Origin: Thermoproteota archaeon
Lineage (GTDB): Archaea > Korarchaeota > Korarchaeia > Korarchaeales > Korarchaeaceae
Length of the DNA stretch: 19,230 nucleotides
Reading direction: 5' to 3'
Assembly: GCA_003661365.1 (NCBI GenBank)
Contig: QMVZ01000014.1
Span: 1 to 19,230 of the forward strand
A program made the position numbers and the translations under genes. Positions 1 to 7,379 of the stretch are shown here, piece after piece. The notes under the pieces are model-generated. The model was not told the origin of the DNA, searched no databases, and saw only the letters and a list, made by a program, of their open reading frames with translations. Positions within the stretch are counted from its first letter, which is position 1. Each line of letters begins with the position of its first letter.

Positions 1-113
1 GCAGGGCTCATGCCCAGCTTCTTGGCTATTTCTGTGTAAGTTATCCTTCCGTTCTCAACCAACATCTTCAGGACGTTTATCTCCTTTTCCCCTATCCCTC
101 TCCGCCTCTGCAT
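1..113 (-). CDS. Lrp/AsnC-like transcriptional regulator, N-terminal fragment
   Basis: Only the first 37 codons are in the window; the rest lies beyond position 1. The start is the ATG read from 113 down, with GGTGAT just upstream on the minus strand. The peptide begins with a basic stretch (MQRRRGIGEKE), followed by a helix-turn-helix-like segment reading NVLKMLVENGRITYTEIAKK and then LGMSP. The order INVLKML..NGR.TYTEIAKKLG is what is seen in the winged-helix DNA-binding domain of Lrp/AsnC and related small archaeal regulators. The ligand-binding half cannot be seen, so the family (Lrp/AsnC versus another winged-helix group) is not certain. It follows the DUF72 gene on the same strand but has its own TATA-like box in the 107-bp gap. 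Confidence 0.65.
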   Translation of the reverse strand, partial: MQRRRGIGEKEINVLKMLVENGRITYTEIAKKLGMSP

Positions 114-150
114 TTTATCACCAGACTTCCATGAGATGTGTTACTATTTG

Positions 151-158
151 TTAAAAAG
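151..158 (-). promoter_or_regulatory. TATA-like box for the Lrp-like gene
   Basis: On the minus strand this reads CTTTTTAA, a good archaeal TATA-type element, about 40 bp before the ATG at 113. A start of transcription about 25 bp downstream would leave a leader of about 15 nt that still contains the GGTGAT ribosome site at 117-122. Confidence 0.45.
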
Positions 159-186
159 TTTTACACTTATTAGGTGTGTTGTTTTC

Positions 187-214
187 AGATCCAAGGCTAG
201 TATAGCGCGGATCT
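187..214 (-). terminator. Hairpin just after the DUF72 gene, possible terminator
   Basis: AGATCC (187-192) pairs with GGATCT (209-214), and inside it GCTA (196-199) pairs with TAGC (203-206) around a 3-nt loop. This gives 6 + 4 base pairs with a small internal loop, starting 7 nt after the stop codon of the minus-strand DUF72 gene. No T-run follows on the minus strand, so it could be a 3'-end-stabilising hairpin or an operator rather than a true terminator. Confidence 0.35.
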
Positions 215-220
215 ATGTTC

Positions 221-949
221 TCAACCCAAGCCCAACAGCTCTTTCATCTTAAGAGCGTTTCTTACAGCATAAGCATTTGGATCGTTATTGAAGTACATGA
301 AAACATCGTAGCCATCCTCGTGGATTTTTGAAACGATCTCTGCCCACTTTCTTAGCTCCTCATCTGAGTAACAGTAGTCGTACCACCTTTCTTTGCCGTG
401 CATCCTTATGTAAGAGAAGTTGGTGGTAGTCCTAACAACGTCAGGGAGATTAGGAGAGCTAACTATACAAAAAGCGACTTCGTATTTCTCTAGGAGGTCA
501 TATACCTCCTCTCTCAGCCATGACTTATGTCTGAATTCTATAGTGAATCTGTATCCATCAGGAAGGGAATTTAGAAATTCTTCAAGAAGTTTAAGGTCAA
601 AATGAAGACCTGGGGGCAACTGAAATAACAGCGGTCCAAGCAACTTTGTTTCTTTCAAAGGCTCTAGCCTTCTCAGGAATTTCTCTAAGTCTTCCTCGAT
701 ATTTCTCAATCTCTTGAGATGAGTAACTCTTCTATTAACCTTTATGGAGTAAAGAAACCCTTTGGGTGCTTTATTAACCCAGCCCAAAACAAAGTTCCTA
801 AAGGGAAGCCTGTAGAAGGTTGAGTTTATCTCAACTGTGTCGAAGTACTTGCTGTAATAGTTAAAGTAGTCCTTCCTCTTCGCGTCTTCCGGATAAAATA
901 TGCCAATCCAGTGATTATAGCTCCATCCACTACACCCTACCCTTATCAA
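221..949 (-). CDS. DUF72 (YecE-like) family protein
   Basis: A 242-residue protein opening with IRVGCSGWSYNHW..IFYP, followed by YF.YYSKYFDTVEINSTFYRLP, the standard opening of the DUF72/YecE family. Later family features are F.IEFRHKSWL near residue 138, a region near residue 177 reading TNFSYIRMHG, and the ending DVFMYFNNDPNAYAVRNA. The length matches the family's usual 240-260 residues, so it looks complete. The family has a TIM-barrel-like fold; its biochemical activity is not established to my knowledge. The start is a TTG (949-947) before IRVGCSG; there is no better ATG upstream and only a weak SD. It is divergent from the MobA-like gene and has no evident link to the C1 pathway downstream. 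Confidence 0.88.
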   Translation of the reverse strand: MIRVGCSGWSYNHWIGIFYPEDAKRKDYFNYYSKYFDTVEINSTFYRLPFRNFVLGWVNKAPKGFLYSIKVNRRVTHLKRLRNIEEDLEKFLRRLEPLKETKLLGPLLFQLPPGLHFDLKLLEEFLNSLPDGYRFTIEFRHKSWLREEVYDLLEKYEVAFCIVSSPNLPDVVRTTTNFSYIRMHGKERWYDYCYSDEELRKWAEIVSKIHEDGYDVFMYFNNDPNAYAVRNALKMKELLGLG

Positions 950-1014
950 TAGGATCCCTTCTTTGTCAACATATTTCTAATGGAGAATAGGCATTGGTTG
1001 TGAAAAAGGTTAAG

Positions 1015-1039
1015 TCCAGCTTTGATACCAATAGCTGGA
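1015..1039 (+). promoter_or_regulatory. Hairpin/dyad upstream of the MobA-like gene
   Basis: TCCAGCT (1015-1021) is exactly complementary to AGCTGGA (1033-1039). The loop adds TTG/CAA pairing with a single bulged T, giving about 10 base pairs over 25 nt. It sits immediately before the SD sequence GGAAGGGA of the ATG at 1057. It could be an RNA hairpin in the leader or a palindromic operator. If translation began further upstream at 994 it would lie inside the coding region, which I consider less likely. Confidence 0.35.
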
Positions 1040-1056
1040 ATAGGAAGGGAAGTAGA

Positions 1057-1953
1057 ATGCGGACAGCGATCATCTTAGCCGGTGGCAAGGGAAACAGGTT
1101 CCAAAAAGCTCTTCAAAAGGATAAACTCCTTGTAGAAGTTGAAGGAGAAGCAGTTCTAAGAAAAATCGCAAGAGTCGTTGCAGATCTGGCTGAAGAGTTG
1201 ATCTTGGCTGTTAACGAGGAGAGAAGGGGAAGGAGATATGGCGAGCTACTCAGCGATATTGCAAAATTTAAGGTCATAACTGACATTAAACCCGGGCTAA
1301 ACACTCCTTTGATGGGTTTTGTCTCTGGAATCTTGGCTTCTAAAGGAGACTATCTGTTGGTCGTCCCAGGAGACGCAGCATACATTAGACAAGATGAGTT
1401 AAGATTATTGGTGCAAAAAGTTGAGCTTGAGGGCTTTGAGTGCAGCGTTCCTCTTTATGAAGGATACATTCAGACACTCTTTCAGGCGCTCTTAGCTGAA
1501 AAAGCAAAAAGGATTGCAAAGCTTTTACTTAGGTACAATTGGAGGAAACCAGATGGTTTCATAAGAGGATCCTCTAAAATAGCATGTCTCAGCCTATATC
1601 CCTCTTCTTCAGGAGTTTCTCCATTTAAGACCATTAACTCCTTGGAAGACGTAACAAGATCTAGGATTGCTAGTCTTCTCTTAAGAGAAGAGATACATTT
1701 ACGCCTATTTGATAACATAAGACTCGCTGAAGCGCATTTTGGCTCAGAAAAGGAGGCCCTGCAAGCATATGAAAAGTTAATAAGGACAAAAAACTTCTTT
1801 TGGGCTGGATTAGTCTCCTCAACTTGGGAAAGACTTAAAGAATTTTCAGCAAGAGCGTTTTTAATGGAAAGAGACTTTCTAGAAAAAAGAGGTCTTAATT
1901 CCTTGGCTTTTCATGCTGAAAAGGATGCTAGGAGGATACTTGGCATAGGATGA
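1057..1953 (+). CDS. MobA-like molybdopterin nucleotidyltransferase with C-terminal extension
   Basis: A 298-residue protein. The N-terminus, AIILAGGKGNRF..DKLL, is the nucleotide-binding signature of MobA/GlmU-type nucleotidyltransferases. NTPLMG at 82-87 corresponds to the GPL.G stretch of MobA, VPGDAAYI at 103-110 to its metal-binding Asp loop, and FKTINSLEDV at 190-199 to the usual end of the MobA domain. MobA attaches GMP (or a related nucleotide) to molybdopterin in the cytoplasm; a Mo/W pterin of this kind is needed by FwdB downstream. Residues 200-298 are a mostly helical extension absent from the roughly 195-residue E. coli MobA. I chose ATG 1057 because it has a strong SD and the domain begins there; an in-frame GTG-like start at 994 would add 21 residues unlike the family. 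Another sugar- or cofactor-nucleotidyltransferase role is possible. Confidence 0.72.
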   Translation: MRTAIILAGGKGNRFQKALQKDKLLVEVEGEAVLRKIARVVADLAEELILAVNEERRGRRYGELLSDIAKFKVITDIKPGLNTPLMGFVSGILASKGDYLLVVPGDAAYIRQDELRLLVQKVELEGFECSVPLYEGYIQTLFQALLAEKAKRIAKLLLRYNWRKPDGFIRGSSKIACLSLYPSSSGVSPFKTINSLEDVTRSRIASLLLREEIHLRLFDNIRLAEAHFGSEKEALQAYEKLIRTKNFFWAGLVSSTWERLKEFSARAFLMERDFLEKRGLNSLAFHAEKDARRILGIG

Positions 1954-1969
1954 TGTAATTCTATTAGTT

Positions 1970-1985
1970 AAGGGTACCTACCCTT
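1970..1985 (+). terminator. Palindromic hairpin after the MobA-like gene
   Basis: AAGGGTA (1970-1976) and TACCCTT (1979-1985) are exact inverted repeats separated by CC, followed by one more T before GAC. As RNA it would form a 5-6 bp stem with a small loop, 16 nt after the stop codon. The position fits a terminator or a 3'-end hairpin. A protein-binding palindrome upstream of the MptN-like gene is the alternative. Confidence 0.4.
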
Positions 1986-2052
1986 TTGACGGCTTTCCAG
2001 AGGAGAAAGTGAATTTCTTTTAGTTTGAAAGGGCCTATTCTCTCGATGGTTT

Positions 2053-2931
2053 ATGAGGATAGGCATAGTCTCTAGAAATCCGAGATCTTGGTCTGCACAA
2101 CAGCTAGACAAGGCCTTCAGGGATCTTGGATCCGAACCCATATTCTTCAGGTTTAGGGACTTCGTTGCTCTGATAGGTTTTGGTCCTAAGGTCATTGCAA
2201 GGGACTATGATGTCCTCGAGGATCTGAACGCTCTTCTCATAAGGCCCATTGGGAAAGGATCTCTAGAGGAGATAATATTTAGAATGGATATGCTTCACAA
2301 ATTGGCTAGGGAAGGTTTCCCTGTCATAAATCACCCTTCAGCTATAGAAAAGTGTGTGGATAAGTATTATGCCTTAACTCTACTTGAAGAAAACGGTTTG
2401 CCCGTTCCAAAAACTGTGGTTACAGAGAATGTCAATAGAGCCCTGAGGCTTATGGAGAAATTGGGCTCAGAAGTGGTTTTAAAGCCCCTTTTTGGATCAA
2501 GAGGACATGGGATAACTAAGCTCATCGATGTTGATGCTTCGAGAACGATATTTATGGGATTGAGACTTGTTAAAAGCGTTATATACCTGCAAGAATTCAT
2601 CCCTCACGGTACTAGGGACATTAGGATATTCGTTATAGGGGATAGGATCGTTTCGGCTATGTATAGAGAGTCTAACTCTTGGAAGACGAATGTTGCACAA
2701 GGGGCAAGGCCAAAGCCTCTTAAACCAACTAAAGAGATCGAAGAGTTGTCCATGAAGGCTGTAAAAGTCTTAGGATGTGAAATTGCTGGAATCGACATTA
2801 TGGAAGGGCCTGGTGGATTTGTGATAAGCGAGGTTAACAGCCAACCAGGCTGGAAAGGGATTCAAATGGTAACAAAGGAGGATATAGCTAAGGAAATAGC
2901 CAAGTACGTGTTACAAAGAGCGAAGCGTTGA
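2053..2931 (+). CDS. mptN: RimK-like ATP-grasp ligase, probably tetrahydromethanopterin:glutamate ligase (MptN type)
   Basis: A 292-residue ATP-grasp protein. The N-terminal half (about 1-95) is the preATP-grasp domain. KPLFGSRGHGI at 144-154 is the ATP-binding loop, and EVNSQPGWKG at 260-269 contains the Glu and Asn that bind metal in this family; QEFIPHGTRDIRIFV is also typical. RimK relatives add glutamate to ribosomal protein S6, to tetrahydromethanopterin (MptN) or to coenzyme F420 (CofF). The EVN..PGWKG ending and the place directly before the tetrahydromethanopterin-using genes favour MptN, which would make tetrahydrosarcinapterin; this is inference. The start ATG has no clear SD, so the message may be leaderless. 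The gap before ftr is 78 bp. Confidence 0.72.
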   Translation: MRIGIVSRNPRSWSAQQLDKAFRDLGSEPIFFRFRDFVALIGFGPKVIARDYDVLEDLNALLIRPIGKGSLEEIIFRMDMLHKLAREGFPVINHPSAIEKCVDKYYALTLLEENGLPVPKTVVTENVNRALRLMEKLGSEVVLKPLFGSRGHGITKLIDVDASRTIFMGLRLVKSVIYLQEFIPHGTRDIRIFVIGDRIVSAMYRESNSWKTNVAQGARPKPLKPTKEIEELSMKAVKVLGCEIAGIDIMEGPGGFVISEVNSQPGWKGIQMVTKEDIAKEIAKYVLQRAKR

Positions 2932-2969
2932 GCATTGAGGGAAGAGAGGTCCCCAAAACCTGAGGATAA

Positions 2970-2985
2970 ATAATTTATTTTTTGT
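2970..2985 (+). promoter_or_regulatory. TATA-like promoter of the ftr-fwd-mch cluster
   Basis: The stretch ATAATTTATTTTTTG after GAGGATAA is the most AT-rich run in the 78-bp gap and ends about 25-30 bp before the ftr ATG at 3010. Transcription starting about 25 bp downstream would give a very short leader. The purine-rich GAGG directly before it could act as a BRE. Confidence 0.45.
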
Positions 2986-3009
2986 ACTTTTGCATATCGC
3001 CTGGTCAGA

Positions 3010-3933
3010 ATGAAGCTAGGTCCTGTTGAAATCGAAGATACATTCGCAGAAGCATTTCCTATGTATGTTTCCCGGATTTTGATAACGGCTTTGGACGAAG
3101 AATGGTGTCTAACTGCCGCTAGAACGGCTACAGGGTTTGCATCTTCCATAATAATGTCCCCAGCAGAAGCTGGAATCGAGAGGCTTGTTCCAAAGGAAAA
3201 GACTCCAGATGGACGTCCGGGTGTTTTAATACACATATATCAGAGATCTGCACCTGAACTTAAGTTTCAAGTCATTGCTAGGATTGGACAGTGCGTATTA
3301 ACGTGTGCAACAACGGCTGTCTTCGATGGACTCCCCAAATCCAAGAGGAAAATCAGAATAGGCTCTGCTTTAGCGAAGTTTGGCGATGGTTTTGAAGTTG
3401 AGGCAGAATTAGATGGGAGGAAGGTTTGGCGCATCCCTGTGATGGAAGGCATCTTCGTTCTTGAAGACACAATAGGCTTCAAAAAAGGAGTTGCTGGTGG
3501 AAACCTGATAATACTGGCAGAGAGTTTTGATTCTGGATTAAAAGCAGCTAAAGCGGCAGTAGATGCTATGAAAAAAGTGGAAGGTGTAGTGCTTCCTTTT
3601 CCAGGAGGCATAGTTAGGTCTGGTTCTAAGGTAGGCTCTCTGAAGTATCCTAAGCTTGGAGCTACGACCAATCACTTATTCTGCCCCGCGATTAGAGACA
3701 AAGTCCCTGATACACTAGTTCCTCCAGACGTAGGATGCGTATATGAGATAGTAATCAACGGATTGAGCGTTAAAGCTGTTGAAAAGGCTATGGGAGCTGG
3801 TATATTAAGTGCTTCAAAGATTAAGGGCGTTAAGAAGATAACGGCTGCGAACTACGGAGGCAAACTTGGACCTTACAAGATGAACCTCTATGATGCGATA
3901 GAGAAAGCCAGAGAGATGGGTGATACATATTGA
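3010..3933 (+). CDS. ftr: Formylmethanofuran--tetrahydromethanopterin formyltransferase
   Basis: A cytoplasmic enzyme that moves the formyl group from formylmethanofuran to N5 of tetrahydromethanopterin, the second step of CO2 reduction to methyl. The sequence matches the family along its whole length: VEIEDTFAEAFPMYV at the N-terminus, ATGFASSIIMSPAEAGIERL, TPDGRPGV, RIGQCVLTCATTAVF, PVMEGIFVLEDTIG, FPGGIVRSGSKVGSLKYP, FCPAIRDK, and NYGGKLGPYKMNLYDAI at the C-terminus. At 307 residues it is slightly longer than the usual 297, because of a short C-terminal tail after NLYDAI. It is the first gene of a cluster with its own TATA-like promoter; its stop codon overlaps the TTG start of fwdDB by 4 bp. 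Whether the cofactor is plain or glutamylated tetrahydromethanopterin cannot be seen. Confidence 0.96.
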   Translation: MKLGPVEIEDTFAEAFPMYVSRILITALDEEWCLTAARTATGFASSIIMSPAEAGIERLVPKEKTPDGRPGVLIHIYQRSAPELKFQVIARIGQCVLTCATTAVFDGLPKSKRKIRIGSALAKFGDGFEVEAELDGRKVWRIPVMEGIFVLEDTIGFKKGVAGGNLIILAESFDSGLKAAKAAVDAMKKVEGVVLPFPGGIVRSGSKVGSLKYPKLGATTNHLFCPAIRDKVPDTLVPPDVGCVYEIVINGLSVKAVEKAMGAGILSASKIKGVKKITAANYGGKLGPYKMNLYDAIEKAREMGDTY

Positions 3934-5675
3934 ATCCCCTTAAGGTTGTGCTAGTTACCGGAAGGACTGTAGAACAGGGGATAGAGGGCGAAGCTGGCAA
4001 GCTTAGAGAGAAGTACGCTAAAAAAGTTGCAGTTGTTGAGCTTGATGCAAAGGATCTGAAATTGCTAGGGATAGACGAAGGAAGGCCTGTCTTAATTAAG
4101 ACATTGCATGGAGAAGTAGTATTAAGAGCTATTGCTGCAAAAGGAAGGCACCCGGGAATAGTATTTGCTCCCATGAGCCCTTGGATAAATATAGTCATAG
4201 GTTCCGAGACCGACGGATCTGGCATGCCTACTTTTAAGGGAATAGAGGCAGAAGTGTATCCTACAGATGAGAGGGTTTTATCCATTGAAGAGCTGCTGAA
4301 GAAATATTATGGTCAAGAGATAAGCTCTTCTGAGCTTACTAGTCAAGAGCTGGCTCCTAAAAATGGAAGCGGAGGGGAACAACTGTTTAAAGACGTAGTC
4401 TGTCCTTTTTGCGGATGCCTGTGCGATGATGTTGAGGTTTTAGTAAGAAACGGAGCTATTGTAGAGGTAAGGAAAGCTTGTGCCATAGGATCAGCGAAGT
4501 TCCTGGGTCATAGGAAGGAAAGAGCTTTACATCCATTGGTAAGAAAGGGCGGAACTTTTGTAAAGGTCAGTCTAAATGAAGCCATTGAGGAGGCTGCTAA
4601 AATCCTTGCCAACTCAAAATATTCCCTGCTTTACGGCTGGAGTTCTACCTCAATCCAGGCAAATGCTCTTGGCATAGAGCTTGCTGAGATCCTCGGAGGA
4701 GTGATAGATAATACAACTTCTGTTTGCCATGGTCCAACGGTTCTGGGCGTGCAGGGAGTAGGTACCGTCAGAGCAACTTTGGGACAGATAAGGAATAGGG
4801 CAGATCTCATAGTATATTGGGGAAGCAACCCCCTTAACGCTCATCTTAGGCATCTAATGAGATACAGTGCTCTTGCTAAGGGAGTTTTCGTCCCAGGAAG
4901 GAAGCAGAGGAAGGTTGTGGTGATAGACGTAAGGGAAACGCCGATGGCAAAGATGGCAGATCTCTTCATCAAAGTAAAGCCAGGCCAAGACTATGAGCTC
5001 ATTTCTGCCTTAAGGATGGCAGTAAAAGAGCTTGATATCGAGGCAGAGGAGGTTGCAGGCGTTCCTGTAGAGAAGATCTACCAACTTGCCGAGATTATGA
5101 GAACTGCCAAATTTGGAGCTGTCTTCTTTGGTGTTGGAGTTACAATGAGTCCAGGAAAGGATGAGACCTTAGAGAACATCATAAGGCTTGTCCAAGACCT
5201 TAATGAATGGACTAAATTCGTTCTTTGTCCAATGAGAGGCCACTTTAATGTTACTGGAGCTTGCAACGTTAGCCTGTGGATGACAGGATATGCATTCGGC
5301 ATCGATTATATGAGAAAGTTCCCAAGGCACGACGCTGCCATTTGGACGGTTACTGAGCTTTTGTCAAACGAAGATGTCGATGCAGCTCTTATCGTTGCTT
5401 CCGACCCTCTAGCACATTTGCCTAAAAGGGCTGCCGAGAACTTAACTAAGATCCCTCTGATAGTAGTAGATCCGAGGTTTAATGTCACTGCTGCGGCTGC
5501 TCGGGTATTCATACCATCTTCGTTCGTTGGTATAGAGAAGGAGGGCACTGCTTACAGAATGGATGGTGTTTCTCTTAGGCTGAAGAAAGTGGTGGATCCT
5601 CCGGAAGGAGTAATTAGCGACGAAGAGATCCTCTCTTTGCTTATAGATAGGGTGAAGAAGTTGAGAGGTGTCTGA
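3930..5675 (+). CDS. fwdDB: Formylmethanofuran dehydrogenase, fused subunits D and B (D-B order)
   Basis: A 581-residue fusion. Residues 1-127 match FwdD, the domain that binds the Mo/W-pterin dinucleotide (GRTVEQGIEGE..G, LGIDEGRPVLI, GIVFAPMSPWINIVIG). Residues 128-155 are a Ser/Glu/Gly-rich linker. Residues 156-581 match FwdB, the catalytic subunit: the [4Fe-4S] motif VVCPFCGCLCDD (Cys158, 161, 165) with Cys184, then SVCHGPT with Cys266, where the family ligates tungsten or molybdenum with Cys or selenocysteine. FwdB reduces CO2 to formate at the metal. In most organisms I know, D and B are separate; in formate dehydrogenase the equivalent domains lie in the opposite order, so this fusion is permuted relative to that. 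It starts at a TTG overlapping the ftr stop, with GGTGAT upstream. The reading frame is open throughout the junction. Confidence 0.93.
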   Translation: MNPLKVVLVTGRTVEQGIEGEAGKLREKYAKKVAVVELDAKDLKLLGIDEGRPVLIKTLHGEVVLRAIAAKGRHPGIVFAPMSPWINIVIGSETDGSGMPTFKGIEAEVYPTDERVLSIEELLKKYYGQEISSSELTSQELAPKNGSGGEQLFKDVVCPFCGCLCDDVEVLVRNGAIVEVRKACAIGSAKFLGHRKERALHPLVRKGGTFVKVSLNEAIEEAAKILANSKYSLLYGWSSTSIQANALGIELAEILGGVIDNTTSVCHGPTVLGVQGVGTVRATLGQIRNRADLIVYWGSNPLNAHLRHLMRYSALAKGVFVPGRKQRKVVVIDVRETPMAKMADLFIKVKPGQDYELISALRMAVKELDIEAEEVAGVPVEKIYQLAEIMRTAKFGAVFFGVGVTMSPGKDETLENIIRLVQDLNEWTKFVLCPMRGHFNVTGACNVSLWMTGYAFGIDYMRKFPRHDAAIWTVTELLSNEDVDAALIVASDPLAHLPKRAAENLTKIPLIVVDPRFNVTAAAARVFIPSSFVGIEKEGTAYRMDGVSLRLKKVVDPPEGVISDEEILSLLIDRVKKLRGV

Positions 5676-5676
5676 T

Positions 5677-7377
5677 ATGGAGATCATAATCAAAGGCGGT
5701 TATGTTTTCGATCCAATTAACGGTGTAAAAGGGGAGAAGCTGGACATAGGAGTAAAGGACGGGAAGATAGTTGATCCAAGCAAGCTTGATGAAAGAAATG
5801 CTAAGGTGATCGATGCTAGGGGCAAGACGGTGATGCCAGGAGGTGTAGACATCCATTCCCACATTGCTGGACCAAAGGTTAATGTCGGAAGGCTATTGAG
5901 ACCTGAGGATCATTATATTAGCTTTATTAAGGCCATTACAGGCGTAAAAAGGTCTGGCACCGGAAAAACTACTCCTACAGTTGCCTCAATTGGCTACAGG
6001 TATGCGAGAATGGGGTGGACTACCGTTATCGAGCCTGCAACACCACCGCTAAAGACTAGGCATACTCACGAGGAACTAAACGACATCCCAATCTTGGATA
6101 AGGCCTGCTTTCCTTTGGTAGATTCGAACTGGTTCATATTGGATTACATAAGCAAAGGAGAAATCGAGAAATGTGCTGCCTTCGTGGCATGGTTGCTGGA
6201 TGCCATAAAGGGATATGCCCTTAAACTTGTGGATCCAGGAGTAGCTGAACTATGGAGCCAAGGAAAGGGATACGGTCTAGATCTTGATGATGAGATCCCA
6301 AGCTTTGGCATTACCCCAAGAGAAATAATCACCGGGCTGTGTAAGGTTAATCGGATGTTAAAACTACCACATTCAATTCATGTGCATTGCAATAGGCTTG
6401 GTATACCTGGCAACTACTCAACCACATTAGAAACCATGAGAGCTTTAGAAGGAATGGGTGATGGCATTACAATACACATTACTCATGCCCAGTTCAACTC
6501 TTACAAAGGAGACAACTGGCCTGCATTAAGAAGTGGGGCCCCTGAGATAGCTGACTACGTAAATGCTCATGAACATGTTAGCATCGACATGGGCCAGGTG
6601 ATATTTGGAGGTGCCACAACTATGACGGCCGATGCTCCCTTTGAGTTCGCTCTCTTCCATATGACCCCCATAAGGAAATGGGCTGGATCAGAGGTTGAAG
6701 TTGAGTCCGCTTCTGGCATAGTTCCCTTTAAGTACAAGAAGAAATCGATTGTAAATGCAGTTCAGTGGTGTATAGGCTTAGAACTGGCCTTGTTAATAAA
6801 AGATCCATGGAGAGTCATTCCAACCACAGACCATCCAAATGGAGGACCCTTTACGAGATATCCAAGGCTCATTTCGTGGCTTATGAGCAAGAAGGCGAGG
6901 GAGGAGGTTTTGGAGAAGATAAATAAGACAGCAAGGAGGAGATCAGTTCTTCCAGACATAGATAGAGAGTACTCTCTATACGAGATTGCCATCTCAACTA
7001 GGGCAGCGCCTGCAAAACTTCTTGGTCTAGAAGACAGGAAAGGTCAACTTGGCGAAGGAGCGGACGCTGATATAGCCATATATGATTTGGATCCAACGAA
7101 GGACTTGAACGATCCAGACAGAATAGTAAAGGCATTCAAATACGCTTATTGTACGATAAAGAATGGAGAAACTGTTGTTATGAATGGAAAAATTGCTAAG
7201 ACAAGCTATGGAAGGACATTCTACGTCAAAAGCAGCGTATTGGACGAAGAGCTAATGAAAGGGGTAGTGAGTGAGGTAAAGCAGAAGTTCAAGGAGTGGT
7301 ACACAGTTCAATTCTCCAATTACATCATAGATGAGAGCGAGATAAGGCATCCTGAGCCTCTTGTTATGGGAGGTTGA
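5677..7377 (+). CDS. fwdA: Formylmethanofuran dehydrogenase subunit A (amidohydrolase)
   Basis: A 566-residue amidohydrolase-type subunit that condenses formate with methanofuran after FwdB makes it. Seen in order: DIHSHIAGPKVN with His60 and His62, GYALKLVDPG with Lys183 (the Lys expected to be carboxylated), SIHVHCNRLGIPGNY with His235/237, IHITHAQFNSY with His267/270, and TTDHPNGGPFTRYP with Asp385. These are the two-zinc site and catalytic Asp of FwdA as known from the Methanothermobacter structure. The length is normal. I prefer ATG 5677 with GAGAGGTG upstream; a GTG at 5668 in the same frame would add three residues and overlap the fwdDB stop. It lies between fwdDB and fwdC, the usual D-B-A-C order. 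Confidence 0.96.
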   Translation: MEIIIKGGYVFDPINGVKGEKLDIGVKDGKIVDPSKLDERNAKVIDARGKTVMPGGVDIHSHIAGPKVNVGRLLRPEDHYISFIKAITGVKRSGTGKTTPTVASIGYRYARMGWTTVIEPATPPLKTRHTHEELNDIPILDKACFPLVDSNWFILDYISKGEIEKCAAFVAWLLDAIKGYALKLVDPGVAELWSQGKGYGLDLDDEIPSFGITPREIITGLCKVNRMLKLPHSIHVHCNRLGIPGNYSTTLETMRALEGMGDGITIHITHAQFNSYKGDNWPALRSGAPEIADYVNAHEHVSIDMGQVIFGGATTMTADAPFEFALFHMTPIRKWAGSEVEVESASGIVPFKYKKKSIVNAVQWCIGLELALLIKDPWRVIPTTDHPNGGPFTRYPRLISWLMSKKAREEVLEKINKTARRRSVLPDIDREYSLYEIAISTRAAPAKLLGLEDRKGQLGEGADADIAIYDLDPTKDLNDPDRIVKAFKYAYCTIKNGETVVMNGKIAKTSYGRTFYVKSSVLDEELMKGVVSEVKQKFKEWYTVQFSNYIIDESEIRHPEPLVMGG

Positions 7378-7379
7378 TC

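Noticed and set aside
994..1056. Upstream in-frame start for the MobA-like gene
   Set aside because: It would add 21 residues unlike the family and would put the 25-nt hairpin inside the coding region; ATG 1057 has a strong SD and begins the domain.
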